Notes: a model not told the origin generated them from the letters alone. Positions 35,355-45,466 are shown, numbered from the stretch's first letter. The stretch is DNA of 64,000 bases from JAEUOS01 sp040382235 (GCA_040382235.1 JBEIFV010000001.1:54161-118160); one strand, 5' to 3'. Made by a program: numbers and translations.

Positions 35355-36928
35355 GTGTTGCGCCAGCCTTCGGCGAGCACCACCGCTACCGCGCACAGCG
35401 CCAACACGGTCGCCAACAGCTGCGCTTCAGGGCTTGGGGAGCGGCGCTCTGCATCTGCGAACCGCCACGCCAGGAGGCTGGCCGTCGGAGCCGCGAACCA
35501 CCACCAGGGAAAGGGGCGATAACGGCCGTCAAACAGCAGGGTAAGTGCCACGCTGGCGGCGCAAAACAGAATCGCCAACTGCAGCACCGGCAGGGCTGCT
35601 TGAAGACGCTGCGCCGGACTCGATGCACCCGCTCCATCAGAGGGCGCCAGCGCCGACGGTCGCTCTAGGCCGAGCTGCGTGAGTCGTCCGCCCACCAGCA
35701 GTGTCAGTGTGCCGCCCAGCGTTGCCAGCGCCATGCCGATACCCCATTCCCATGGCGTACGCGCCCACTGCTGCAACGCCAGCGATTGCACGGGCAAAAG
35801 CGCCCCCAGCAGGGCCGCGCCCAGGGGCAGCGGCAGCGTCCAGGTGCCGCGCCGCTCATGCGGTGCCGCGCCGGAGCGCGGCCATGATCGCCAAGCCAGC
35901 GCCAGCCCCGCCAAGGCACCGAGCACCGCACCAAGCGGCCCGCGCCACCAGAGCGGATCCTCGACGACCGCGCCGCGTCAGCTGAAGCGCGCCTGGCCAA
36001 AGCGGTCGAAAAGGCCCCAGTAGCCACCCATCGCGCCTTCCAGGGCACGCTTCCAGGGCTGGTCGAAGCCCTCGATGAGGTTGTAGTCGAGGCCGGTACC
36101 GGGCGCGGCGTGCTGCAACTCGCGCACAAAGCGCGCCTGCTCGACCCGCCCTGGGAGCGCCGCGCCACGCTGGCGCCCGGCCGCAGGCCAGCCGGTCTCG
36201 CCGACCCACACCGGCTGGCCTGCAAAACGCTGCCGCAGCAGCGCATTCACGCGCAGCACATGGCCTACGGCATCACGGACGGCCACCGGATCATCTTCCC
36301 AGTAGGGCAGGATGTGCAAAGTCACCAGATCGACATGCGCACCAAGCCAGGCGTGGCGCAACCAGAATTCCCATACATCCGCGTAGGTGACCGGCACTGG
36401 CGATCGCATTCTCGCGTGGTCCAGATAGAGGGCCAGTTGTTCAGGCGGCAACTCGCGCCGCAGCAGCACTTCGTTGCCGATGACCAGAAGCTCCACCGTG
36501 CCCTTGAATTGCAGCGCCAACGCCAGCGCACGCTCAAGTTCCTGCCCATTCTGGATGGCATCGCGCGCAAGCCAGGCACCGAGCCTTACCCGCATGCCGA
36601 GCCGCGCGGCGATCGCCGGCAACGCATCCAGCCCCTGGCCCAGTCCGTATGTCCGAACGCAATTGGACAGTGTTTTGAGGATGCGCAGGTCCTCTTCAAT
36701 CTGCGCCGGCGTTACCCGTGTTTGCAGGGTATGCGGATCGAGCGGCGAGGCGCCCGGGCGCCTGAACGGTGCGTAGGACACACAGGGCAAAACGCCGGAC
36801 GTAGCTGCCGGCTCCTCCACAAGCGGCACCGCAAGACCGCGCATAAACCACCAGCCAAGCACCAGGACAAGTGCCGTCAACTGCAGCAGGAGGGCGCGGC
36901 GAACTGGGTTAAAGGTTGATTGCTGCAT
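35237..36928 (-). pseudogene. GH17 beta-1,3-glucan-active membrane protein interrupted by an in-frame TGA
   Basis: The upstream part (from about 36928) has one membrane helix and a GH17 glycosidase domain with acid/base Glu in VIGNEVLLRREL and nucleophile Glu in VWVGETGWPAAG; it stops at a TGA at 35978-35980. The same frame continues without any shift as RGAVVEDPLWWRGPLGAVLGALAG and runs for about 240 more residues as a membrane domain to 35237. The intact GH17-GT2 protein at 37202 has the matching junction (KFAFEGAIEPDPYW), so this was one protein. It is either a nonsense mutant, a readthrough gene or a sequencing error. The two halves could still be made separately, from GTG 35926. A possible longer start is ATG 36985. 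Confidence 0.75.
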
Positions 36929-37201
36929 TGCCGCATATGATGGAGGGTTGGCTGCCGGAGCCTGACGCACGTGCCGCACCGGCATGAGTTTGGGCAACGC
37001 CCGGGACCTGTAGGCCGAAGTGGCAGGTCACGCGTTCAATTGTAGGGTCGCAAACAGCAACAACGCTCCAAAAAACACTGAATCGGCCCTTGTATTGCCG
37101 CTTGTCAAACGGCGGTCTTGATTTGTTGAGCCACGACACAAAAGCGAATCTCGTTCCATCCCGACATATTCAGTGCCTCCTGTGGACCACTCGCCATCAC
37201 C

Positions 37202-39895
37202 ATGCCTCAAACCATAGCAAGCTCCCCGTCCGCGCACCCTGCGTGGCGCAGCGGCTTCGCAGTGCTGCTTGCCGCCCTGATGGCGCTGGCCAACTACCTT
37301 CTGTGGGGCTGGACTGCCGCGCCGATCACCGCACCCGACATCACACCGCGCGTCAATGGCCTGGCTTACGCGCCGTTCGCACGCGCGGACACACCCGGGC
37401 AGCGCCACAGCGCGGCCACCGCGCTGATCGACGCCGATTTGCGGCAGCTGGCCGGCATCACCGGGCAGATTCGCACCTATACCGCAGCGCAACTGCCGCA
37501 ACTGCCAGCCTTGGCCGAACGTCACGGGCTGCGCCTGACTCTGGGTGCATGGCTCGATCGCGACCTCGTTGCCAATGAGCGCGAGCTTGCCGCCGCGCTT
37601 GCCGCTGCGCGCACGCACCACAACATCACCCGACTCTTGATCGGCAACGAATCCGTGCTCAAAGGTGACCTGACACCCGCGCAATTGAGCGCCTACTTGA
37701 AGCGCGCGCGGGCGACGTCGCGGGTCCCGGTTTCCAGTGCCGAGCCCTGGCATGTGTGGATCAAGCATCCGGAACTGGTCGATGCGGTCGATTTCATCAC
37801 CGTCCATTTGCTGCCCTACTGGGAAGGCGTGGGGCAGGACACAGCGGTCGACGAGGCATTCGAGCGGCTGGCGCGCGTGCGCGCGCGCTTTCCCGGCAAA
37901 CCGATCCTTATCGGTGAAACCGGCTATCCCAGCAGTGGCGACACCATCAAGCGGGCGCGTCCGACGCCGGCCGCACAGGCTTCGTACATACGCCAATTCG
38001 TCGCCCGCGCGCGTCTTGATAAACTCGATTACTTCCTGATCGAGGCCTACGACCAGCCCTGGAAACGGCATGAGGAAGGCCGCGCAGGCGCCTATTGGGG
38101 TTTGTTCGATGCGGCGCGTGTGCCCAAGTTCGCCTTTGAAGGGGCGATCGAACCCGACCCATACTGGCGCACCAAGGCGCTCTTCTCCTCAGGCGCGGGC
38201 TTGCTGTTCCTGCTGTGGTTCTTGCGGCGCACCGCCACCGCGAACCTGCGTCCGCTGGCGCAGCTCGCATTCGCCGCCACCGCGCAGGCCGTGCTGTCGC
38301 TCGCCACCGTGTTGCTGACCCTGCCTTTGCTGCACTACATGGGTGCCGCCGATTGGGTGATGCTCGGATTGCTGATCCCCACTTCGCTGGTGATGGTGGC
38401 GATCATGCTGGCGCACCTGTTCGAATTCGTCGAACTTTTCTGGGACGGCAGCCTGCGCCGGCGCTTTGCGCCAATGCCGCTGCCGGACGCTGCGCGCCAG
38501 CCCTTTGTGTCGATTCATCTTGCCTGCTGCAACGAGGCGCCGGAGATGGTGATCGCCACCATCAAGAGCCTGGCGGCACTTGACTACGATGCCTACGAGG
38601 TGTTGATCATCGACAACAACACCACCGATAGCGCGCTGTGGCATCCTGTGCGCGACTTCGTTGCCGGCCTGCCTGCACGCTTTCGTTTCATTCACCTGCC
38701 CACCTGGCCCGGCTACAAGGCCGGCGTACTCAACTTCGCGCTGGCGCAGGCCGACCCGCGCACTAAACTGGTGGCCGTGGTCGACGCCGACTACGTGGTG
38801 CGCCCACAATGGCTGGCATCGCTGATCGGGCATTTCAACGATCCGGAGGTCGGTATCGTGCAGGCGCCGCAGGCACATCGCGACTGGGGCGGGCAGATAT
38901 TCCGTCGCATGATGAACTGGGAATACGAAGGCTTCTTTCGCATCGGCATGCACCATCGCAATGAACGTGACGCCATCATCCAGCACGGCACCATGACGTT
39001 GATCCGCGCCAGCGCATTGCGCCGCCACGGGCAATGGTCGGGATGGTGCATGTGCGAAGACACCGAACTGGGCTTGCGGCTGATGCGGCACGGCATGCGC
39101 ACCATTTACGTCGACCACGTGATGGGGGAAGGCCTCACGCCGGACAGCTTCGCGGCCTTCAAGCGGCAGCGCAGCCGCTGGGCCCAGGGCGGCATGCAGA
39201 TACTCAAGGCGCACTGGCGGGCCCTGTTGGGTGCCGGCCAACTTAGTTTCGGCCAACGCTATCACTTCCTGGCCGGCTGGCTGCCGTGGATCGGCGATGC
39301 CCTGCATCTGGTGTTTGTGATTGCGGCGCTGCTGTGGACCATCGGCACGCTGGCGCTGCCACAGGCATTTCCGCTGCCGATCACTCTTTTCATGCTGCCG
39401 CTGGCTGCCTTTTGCGTGGCCAAACTGCTGATCGGGCCGCTGCTTTACTGGCGCCGGGTGCCGTGCTCCGCAGGCAATATCGTCGGCGCGGCCATCGCCG
39501 GCATGGGGCTTTCGCACGCGATCGCACGCGGCGTGCTGGCCGGGCTGTGGCACCGCGGCGGCGTGTTCACGATCACAGCCAAAGGCGGACGGGCCGCGCT
39601 TGCAGCGCCTTCAGCCGGCGGCTTGATCGCACGTCTTGCCCGCTTTCTGGCACCGGCGCGCGAGGAAGTGCTGTTGTTGTCGGGCCTGGCATGCGCGATC
39701 GCCGCGATCGGCTTCACGCGCAGTACCGGACACCTTGAATCAGCGCTGTGGATGCTGATGCTCGCGCTGCAATCGCTGCCCTATGTTGCCGCGCTGGTGT
39801 GCGCATTTGCAGCGACGTTGCCCGAACGCCGGGCACGCGTTGCAGGTGATGCAAGCGAGGCGCCGGTCGGCAGAGCGCTGCGGGCGCAGCAATAG
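37202..39895 (+). CDS. GH17-GT2 fusion beta-1,3-glucan synthase (NdvB-like)
   Basis: An 897-residue membrane protein. Residues about 45-310 form a GH17 domain with both glutamates (LIGNESVLKGDL, LIGETGYPSSGD). Membrane helices at about 325-410 precede a family 2 glycosyltransferase: VSIHLACCNEAPEMV, VVDADYVV (the DxD motif), CEDTELGLRL and the QRSRWAQGG motif, followed by more helices. This is the domain order of Pseudomonas NdvB, which makes cyclic beta-1,3-glucans; the GH17 part is thought to cyclise or branch the chain. It is divergent from the interrupted GH17 gene. Osmoregulated glucan synthesis is therefore likely in this organism. Confidence 0.92.
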   Translation: MPQTIASSPSAHPAWRSGFAVLLAALMALANYLLWGWTAAPITAPDITPRVNGLAYAPFARADTPGQRHSAATALIDADLRQLAGITGQIRTYTAAQLPQLPALAERHGLRLTLGAWLDRDLVANERELAAALAAARTHHNITRLLIGNESVLKGDLTPAQLSAYLKRARATSRVPVSSAEPWHVWIKHPELVDAVDFITVHLLPYWEGVGQDTAVDEAFERLARVRARFPGKPILIGETGYPSSGDTIKRARPTPAAQASYIRQFVARARLDKLDYFLIEAYDQPWKRHEEGRAGAYWGLFDAARVPKFAFEGAIEPDPYWRTKALFSSGAGLLFLLWFLRRTATANLRPLAQLAFAATAQAVLSLATVLLTLPLLHYMGAADWVMLGLLIPTSLVMVAIMLAHLFEFVELFWDGSLRRRFAPMPLPDAARQPFVSIHLACCNEAPEMVIATIKSLAALDYDAYEVLIIDNNTTDSALWHPVRDFVAGLPARFRFIHLPTWPGYKAGVLNFALAQADPRTKLVAVVDADYVVRPQWLASLIGHFNDPEVGIVQAPQAHRDWGGQIFRRMMNWEYEGFFRIGMHHRNERDAIIQHGTMTLIRASALRRHGQWSGWCMCEDTELGLRLMRHGMRTIYVDHVMGEGLTPDSFAAFKRQRSRWAQGGMQILKAHWRALLGAGQLSFGQRYHFLAGWLPWIGDALHLVFVIAALLWTIGTLALPQAFPLPITLFMLPLAAFCVAKLLIGPLLYWRRVPCSAGNIVGAAIAGMGLSHAIARGVLAGLWHRGGVFTITAKGGRAALAAPSAGGLIARLARFLAPAREEVLLLSGLACAIAAIGFTRSTGHLESALWMLMLALQSLPYVAALVCAFAATLPERRARVAGDASEAPVGRALRAQQ

Positions 39896-40019
39896 CCACC
39901 GCCTTCCGATGAAAACACTTAGCAAGTCCGTAGTTCGGGAAGGTCACTTTTGCAGCACCCTGAATTGATACGGCTCTTCGTTCGGGAGCCCGCATTCCAG
40001 GGACTTGTTCAGCGTTTTC

Positions 40020-41591
40020 CTATCCGATTCTGTGCGCCCCTGGCCGCCCGGCCTCGACCACGAAGCTGGCCGCGGTCGCAAGCCTGGATTCGCGCTGGCG
40101 CACCGTGTCGATCACTCGCAGGTGTGCGGTAGCGCGCCGTCCCTTGATCTCGAGCACGGTGTAGCCGCGCTGGTCACTCTTGCCAAAGCGGATATGCGGG
40201 TTGTCCTGCATCACCCGTTCAGTGCGCGTCTGCGGCCAACTCGGGCTGGTGATCGAGGTGCCGACAATCTCGGTAGCGACGACCGGCGATTTGGGGTCAT
40301 CGAAATCGAGCTTCAGGTCGCTGATGTAAGTGGCATGCACATCGCCACCCAAGGTGAGCACATTCTTCTTTGCCGCCCACGACTGCAAGGTGCGGCGGCG
40401 CGCGGCCGGATAGCCATCCCAACTGTCATTCCACAGCCCTTCGGCCGGCTCGCCCGCGGGCGCGCGCGGCGCCGACATGCGCATCTGCGCCATCAGCGAC
40501 TGTTGGCCGATCAGTTCGAACGTGGCGCCGCTGGCGGCGATACCGCCGGCCAGCCATTGTTCCTGCGCCGCGCCCAACACGCTGGCTGCGGATTCCAGGC
40601 GCTGCGGGCAGGTCGTGTCGCGAATGGTGCGCGAGCCGCCTTCGCCGGCGGGCGTGCACACCTGATAGTCACGATACTGGCGCGCATCCAGCACATGCAG
40701 GCTGGCGTTGCTGCCCCATTGATACCGGCGATACAGTTGCATGCGGGCGCCCTGCGGCCGCTGACTCCAGCGCAAGGGCATGTGTTCCCAATACGCGCGA
40801 TAGGCGGCGCCGCGGCGCGCCAGGAACTCTTCACCACGCGCGGACGCGGAGCGGTCGTTGGCGTAATCGTTTTCGACCTCATGGTCGTCCCAGGTGACGA
40901 TCCACGGATGGGCGGCATGTGCGACCTGCAGATCGGGATCGGACTTGTAGTGCGCCAGGCGGGCGCGGTACTCATCCACAGTCCAGCACGGCGCGCTGTT
41001 GTGGGTGCGCACCCGATTGGGCGTCACGCCATACTCGTAAATGTAGTCGCCGACAAACAGCACCAGGTCCAGTTCCTCGCGCGCCATGTGGTGATAGGCA
41101 CCGAAATAACCGTGCTCGTAGTTCTGGCAGGAGGCCAGCGCCAGACTCAAGAGAGCATCGCTGCCGCGCGCCGGCAGACACCGGGTACGGCCCACTGTGC
41201 TGATCGCATCACCCAGAATGAAGCGATACCAGTAGTGCGGGCGGCCGGCGGATGCTTCAAGCCCGCCGACTTCGATATGCACGCTGTGCGCGAAGGCCGG
41301 CTCGGCCAGCGTGCTGCCGCGCCGCACGATACGGCGAAAGCCCGCATCGGCGGCCAGTTCCCAGCGCACCAGGAACGGTACTTCGGGAAGCGGCCCGGTG
41401 CCGGGCGCGGCCATCAGGCGCGTCCACAGCACGAAGCCATCGGTCGCCGGGGAACCGGAGGCCACGCCCAGGCCAAAGGGATCGTGCTTGATGGTTTGCG
41501 CGGCTAGCCGGCTGCTGGCGGCGACTACCGCAGCCGCGCCTGCACTGTGCAAAAACCGTCTGCGATCCATCGCCGCATTATGCGACATCAC
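40020..41591 (-). CDS. phoD: alkaline phosphatase D (PhoD family)
   Basis: About 516-523 residues. A twin-arginine signal (MDRRRFLHSAGAAAVVAASS) directs export in folded form. Metal and phosphate motifs of PhoD are present: FVGDYIYEYG, WDDHEVENDYAND and TLGGDVHATYISDL. It releases phosphate from diesters and monoesters in the periplasm using calcium and iron. Starts at GTG 41591, ATG 41588 or ATG 41570 are all possible, the last directly before the signal; none has a strong ribosome site. It is divergent from the Bug gene, with 89 bases between. Confidence 0.92.
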   Translation of the reverse strand: MMSHNAAMDRRRFLHSAGAAAVVAASSRLAAQTIKHDPFGLGVASGSPATDGFVLWTRLMAAPGTGPLPEVPFLVRWELAADAGFRRIVRRGSTLAEPAFAHSVHIEVGGLEASAGRPHYWYRFILGDAISTVGRTRCLPARGSDALLSLALASCQNYEHGYFGAYHHMAREELDLVLFVGDYIYEYGVTPNRVRTHNSAPCWTVDEYRARLAHYKSDPDLQVAHAAHPWIVTWDDHEVENDYANDRSASARGEEFLARRGAAYRAYWEHMPLRWSQRPQGARMQLYRRYQWGSNASLHVLDARQYRDYQVCTPAGEGGSRTIRDTTCPQRLESAASVLGAAQEQWLAGGIAASGATFELIGQQSLMAQMRMSAPRAPAGEPAEGLWNDSWDGYPAARRRTLQSWAAKKNVLTLGGDVHATYISDLKLDFDDPKSPVVATEIVGTSITSPSWPQTRTERVMQDNPHIRFGKSDQRGYTVLEIKGRRATAHLRVIDTVRQRESRLATAASFVVEAGRPGAHRIG

Positions 41592-41680
41592 CGCCCGAAC
41601 AGCGCGCGCACGAGCGCCGTAAACGCTTGAGTCTTCGGTTATAGTTCTTGCCCATAGATCAACAAATCAAGAGACAGATC

Positions 41681-42646
41681 ATGCAGCGCTTTTGCAATGC
41701 CGCGGTCGCAGCCGGCCTCCTGTTGTGCGCAGTGGCGGCGAACGCCCAGGGCAGTTTTCCAAACAAACCGATTCGCGTCGTCGTGCCTTACCCGGCCGGC
41801 GGCATTGTCGATGTTGTCAGCCGCGTGATCACCGAAAAGTTGGGCCCCATGTGGGGCCAGACCATCATCACCGAAGCGCGCCCCGGCGCCAACTCCAACA
41901 TCGGCACCGATGCGGTGGCCAAGGCGCCGGCCGACGGCTACACCTGGCTCATCACCGGGCCTGCGATCACGGCCAATCCGGCGCTCGGCACCAACGCCAC
42001 CTGGGACCCGAAGAAGGACTTCGCCGCCCTCGGCGTGGCCGCCTGGTCGGCGGCGGCGATCGTGGTGCCGGCCAGTTCGCCCGCCAACTCGCTCAAGGAA
42101 TTCGTGGCGCTGGCCAAGACCCGGCCGCTCAACTACGGCAACCCGGGCACCGGCTCGTCGATTCACCTGTCGACTGAGCTATTCAAGCAGGTCGCCGGCA
42201 TCAACCTGCAGGCGATCGGCTACAAGGGGCAGCCGCAGATCATCAGCGACCTTCTGGGCGGCCAACTCGATGTCGCCTTCGCCGCCACCGGCCTCATCTC
42301 CCAGCATGTGCAGGGCGGCAAGCTCAAGGCCTTGGGGGTGATCGGCCGCGAACGACTCAAACAGCTGCCGGGCGTACCGACCCTGATCGAGGCCGGTTAC
42401 CCGGAGGCCGGGGTGATGGCCTGGTATACGTTCTTCACGCGCGCCGGCGCGCCACGCGAGGTGCTGGAGAAGATCAACGCCGATCTGGGCCGTGTGCTGG
42501 CCATGCCTGACGTCAAGGAAAAAATGGAAAAGCTGGGCGCCGAAGCGGCGCAGCCGATGAGCCTGGCCGACATGGGCAAAATGATCAACGCCGACACCGA
42601 TCGCTGGGCCGCGGTGATCAAGGCGGGCAACATCAAGGCTGAGTAG
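41681..42646 (+). CDS. Bug/TctC-type tripartite tricarboxylate transporter binding protein
   Basis: A 321-residue periplasmic binding protein. The signal peptide (MQRFCNAAVAAGLLLCAVAANAQ) leads into FPNKPIRVVVPYPAGGIVDVVSRV, then EARPGANSNIGTDAVAKAPADGYTWL. ATG 41681 begins the signal peptide; the frame extends back to 41648 without support. It precedes the ferredoxin-P450 pair by 187 bases in the same direction and may supply the P450 substrate, although that is only a positional guess. Confidence 0.92.
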   Translation: MQRFCNAAVAAGLLLCAVAANAQGSFPNKPIRVVVPYPAGGIVDVVSRVITEKLGPMWGQTIITEARPGANSNIGTDAVAKAPADGYTWLITGPAITANPALGTNATWDPKKDFAALGVAAWSAAAIVVPASSPANSLKEFVALAKTRPLNYGNPGTGSSIHLSTELFKQVAGINLQAIGYKGQPQIISDLLGGQLDVAFAATGLISQHVQGGKLKALGVIGRERLKQLPGVPTLIEAGYPEAGVMAWYTFFTRAGAPREVLEKINADLGRVLAMPDVKEKMEKLGAEAAQPMSLADMGKMINADTDRWAAVIKAGNIKAE

Positions 42647-42833
42647 TAAGGCCGAACAGCGAAGGCGAAAACAGCGATGCCGAATAGCGCCGGTTTCACG
42701 CGACGCACGTCGCACCAATCACGGGCAAGCTTGACCCGGCTGCGAGATGGTGAATCGAAACAAGCTGCCGTACCGAACCGCGTCATGTCCGAGCACCCCA
42801 TGTCGCGCATAAAACCCATCAAGGAGACCAACC

Positions 42834-43049
42834 ATGTCGGAGACAAAAATCATGCGGGTGGCGATCGCCACCGAGCGCTGCCAGGGGCACAACCGTTGCT
42901 GTCTGGTCGCACCGGAATTGTTCGAAGCCGATGACGAAGGCAACGCCCAGGTGCGCGGCGACGGCGTCGTGCCGCCCGCCCTCGAAGCCAAAGCGCGGCT
43001 GGCGGTAGCCAACTGCCCCGAACACGCCGTTCGACTCACCAGCGCTTAA
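42834..43049 (+). CDS. small ferredoxin with CxxHxxC cluster motif
   Basis: A 71-residue ferredoxin of the type that pairs with bacterial cytochromes P450. The cluster residues are Cys16, Cys22 and Cys61 (CQGHNRCC ... ANCPEHAV), with His19 where classic 4Fe-4S ferredoxins have the second cysteine. Ferredoxins of this kind usually hold a 3Fe-4S cluster or use the His as a ligand. AAGGAG (42821-42826) fixes the ATG. The P450 start lies 13 bases after its stop, so the partner assignment is strong. No ferredoxin reductase gene is seen nearby. Confidence 0.9.
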   Translation: MSETKIMRVAIATERCQGHNRCCLVAPELFEADDEGNAQVRGDGVVPPALEAKARLAVANCPEHAVRLTSA

Positions 43050-43062
43050 GGGAATCCTGATC

Positions 43063-44256
43063 ATGGAAAGCCGACCACCGGTGACAGACTGGGCCATCGA
43101 TTTCGACCATTTCGATCCGCAATGGACCGAAAATCCGTACCCGATCTGGGACACCCTGCGCCAGACCTGCCCGGTCGCCACCTCGCAGCGTTTCCAGGAC
43201 GGCGCCTATTTCGCCACCCGCTACGACGATGTGCGCGAGATCGCCTATGACGCCGAACACTTTTCCTCGCGCCGGGTGATCGTGCGTGAGCACAAGCTGC
43301 CGCTGATCCCGGGGCCGCCTATCACCTCCGACCCGCCCGAGCACACGCCGGCGCGCAAGCTCCTGCTGCCGGCCTTCGCGCCCAAGGAGATCGCCAAGCT
43401 CGAAGACCGTGCGCGCGCGGTGTGCCGCTCGCTGCTCGACGCCATCGGCGACAAGCCGGAATGTGACGGCGCGGTGGACTACGCGCAGCACATTCCGGTA
43501 CGCGTGATCGCCCACATGCTGGGCATGCCGGAGGAAGATGGCGACCTGTTTCGGGTGTGGATCCACCAGACGCTGATCGAAGGGGTGCGCAATCCCGCCG
43601 TCGCGATCGCGGCGATGCATGAACAGAACGCCTACTTCAAGAAGCATGTCGAACTGCGCCGCGCCAATCCGGGCGGCGACGATCTGGTGAGCTTCCTGCT
43701 CAAGGCCGAAATAGACGGCAAGCCGCTCACCGAACCGCATATCCTGGGCACCCTGCGCCTGATCCTGATCGCCGGCATCGACACCACCTGGAGCGGCATC
43801 GGCGCTTCGCTATGGCATCTGGCGACCCATCCGCAGGACCGCGCGCGCCTGGTGGCCGACCCGGCCCTGCTGCCGACGGCGATCGAGGAATTCCTGCGCG
43901 CCTACTCACCGGTGACCATGGCGCGCGAGGTGGTGCAGGAGAAAACCCTGTCAGGCTGCCCGTTCAAACCCGGCGGGCAGGTGCTGCTGTCGTTTCCTGC
44001 GGCCAACCGCGACCCGGCCAAATTCGCCGATGCGGACAAGGTCGTGATCGATCGTGCCGAAAACCCGCACGCCGCCTTCGGCCTCGGGCGCCATCGTTGC
44101 CTGGGCTCGAACCTGGCGCGCATGGAAATGACCATCGCCATCGAGGAGTGGCTGGCGCGCTTTCCGGACTTCAGCGAAACGCCGGGCAAGAAGACCACCT
44201 GGTCCGAAGGCACCGTGCGCGGGCCGCGCATGTTGCCGATCACGATCCGGCGCTGA
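43063..44256 (+). CDS. cytochrome P450
   Basis: A 397-residue soluble bacterial P450. The heme-binding loop FGLGRHRCLGSNLARMEM carries the thiolate ligand Cys346. The I-helix oxygen site is LIAGIDTTWSG (Asp240-Thr241-Thr242), and the ExxR salt bridge is EEFLRAY. It should hydroxylate a substrate with electrons from the ferredoxin encoded just upstream. Substrates of related enzymes include fatty acids, terpenes and aromatics; none can be picked from sequence. No membrane anchor is present. Confidence 0.95.
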   Translation: MESRPPVTDWAIDFDHFDPQWTENPYPIWDTLRQTCPVATSQRFQDGAYFATRYDDVREIAYDAEHFSSRRVIVREHKLPLIPGPPITSDPPEHTPARKLLLPAFAPKEIAKLEDRARAVCRSLLDAIGDKPECDGAVDYAQHIPVRVIAHMLGMPEEDGDLFRVWIHQTLIEGVRNPAVAIAAMHEQNAYFKKHVELRRANPGGDDLVSFLLKAEIDGKPLTEPHILGTLRLILIAGIDTTWSGIGASLWHLATHPQDRARLVADPALLPTAIEEFLRAYSPVTMAREVVQEKTLSGCPFKPGGQVLLSFPAANRDPAKFADADKVVIDRAENPHAAFGLGRHRCLGSNLARMEMTIAIEEWLARFPDFSETPGKKTTWSEGTVRGPRMLPITIRR

Positions 44257-44470
44257 GAGCGCAAGATAACTCTACCGCGCGGGCCAATTCCGCACCTGCG
44301 CTGCTCGCCTTACAGGAGTACGGCTGCGCTCCTCGATGCGACTTTGGCCCGCTCGCTACGATTTCTTCTCACGCTCCAAGGCGGCCGCGGGGCGGTTCAA
44401 CCGCGACCGGCCGCGCTGTGACTGTTGCGCCGAGGCTGCGCGTTCCGACTGCGGCAGGTCATTCGGCCCA

Positions 44471-45466
44471 TCAGCCATTTTCTCCGCCGCCGGATTGCGA
44501 CTTGCCGGCCCGCGACTCGCGCACCGGCCGCGCCTCGCGTCGCGCGATCCAGAACGTCGCGAGCGCGATTACCACCCCACCGGACAAGGTTGACGCGCTG
44601 GGCGGATCGGCAAACACCAGCCAGCCCATGAACGTCGCCCAGATCAGATCGAGAAACTTGATCGACTGGGTCGACGAGATGTCGCTGACGGCCAGCGCGC
44701 GTGTCTGGCACAGTTGTCCGGCACTGCCCAACAATCCGCAGAGCAGAAAACCGAGCCACTGCAGCATGGTCGGCGCCGTCCAGTGCGTGACAGCCAGCGG
44801 TATGCTGAACAAAGTGACCAGGATCGCCTGCCAGACCACGATCACTCCGGTGCGTTCGTAACGGGTCTGCGCCTTGGTCATCAGGAACGACACCGCGAAC
44901 AGGGGGCAGCACGCGAGCATCAACAAGTGATGGAAGCCGCCGTCGCCGGAGAGCTTGGGCCACACCACGATCAGTACGCCGGCGAAGCCGATGAGGGTCG
45001 CAAGCCAGCGGTCCAGGCGCATCGCTTCGTGAAAGAACGCGGCGGCGCCCAGCATGACGAAAATCGGCGTCGCGAAGCCGATCGCGGTGTTGTCGGCGAC
45101 CGGCACGAACGGCACCGCGATGAACCACAGCGTCAGGGCCACCGCATGCACGAACGCGCGCGGAACCTGCGCACCCATCCGGTTCGGCATGTAGGCTGCG
45201 AGCCCGCTGCGCAAAACCAGCGGCAGCATCACCAGCGCGCCGAAAAGATAGCGCAGGAACATCGCCTGGAAGGGGTCGAGCTGAATCGCCAGCACCCGCA
45301 TGAAGGTATTGAGCTGGATGAAGATGAAACCGGCCAGCATGGTCCACAGCATGCCCCTGAGCGCGGGATTCAGGCGGCCCGCACGGTGCCGCAGGCGACC
45401 GACACGGCGCCGCAGCCCGGTCGCGGGCGACGCTTTGGCACCGGCGTTGTCGGGCGGAGATTTCAT
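44471..45466 (-). CDS. EamA/DMT-family transporter
   Basis: A 331-residue membrane protein with ten helices in two similar halves, the drug/metabolite transporter layout (LWTMLAGFIFIQLNTFMRVLAIQLDPFQAMFLRYLFGALV; second half VIVVWQAILVTLFSIPLAV ... STQSIKFLDLIWATFMGWLVF). EamA proteins export amino acids, nucleosides and other small metabolites. ATG 45466 was chosen since the frame beyond it to 45625 has no helical character and covers the start of the neighbouring gene; no clear ribosome site is seen. It is divergent from the MFS gene with 61 bases between starts. Confidence 0.82.
   Translation of the reverse strand: MKSPPDNAGAKASPATGLRRRVGRLRHRAGRLNPALRGMLWTMLAGFIFIQLNTFMRVLAIQLDPFQAMFLRYLFGALVMLPLVLRSGLAAYMPNRMGAQVPRAFVHAVALTLWFIAVPFVPVADNTAIGFATPIFVMLGAAAFFHEAMRLDRWLATLIGFAGVLIVVWPKLSGDGGFHHLLMLACCPLFAVSFLMTKAQTRYERTGVIVVWQAILVTLFSIPLAVTHWTAPTMLQWLGFLLCGLLGSAGQLCQTRALAVSDISSTQSIKFLDLIWATFMGWLVFADPPSASTLSGGVVIALATFWIARREARPVRESRAGKSQSGGGENG

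Noticed and set aside
38189..39553. 454-codon minus-strand frame opposite the glucan synthase
   Set aside because: Gln/His-rich antisense artefact of the membrane and GT2 coding region.
44257..44470. Arginine-rich frames between the P450 and EamA genes
   Set aside because: No domain, start or conserved sequence; composition matches non-coding GC-rich DNA.
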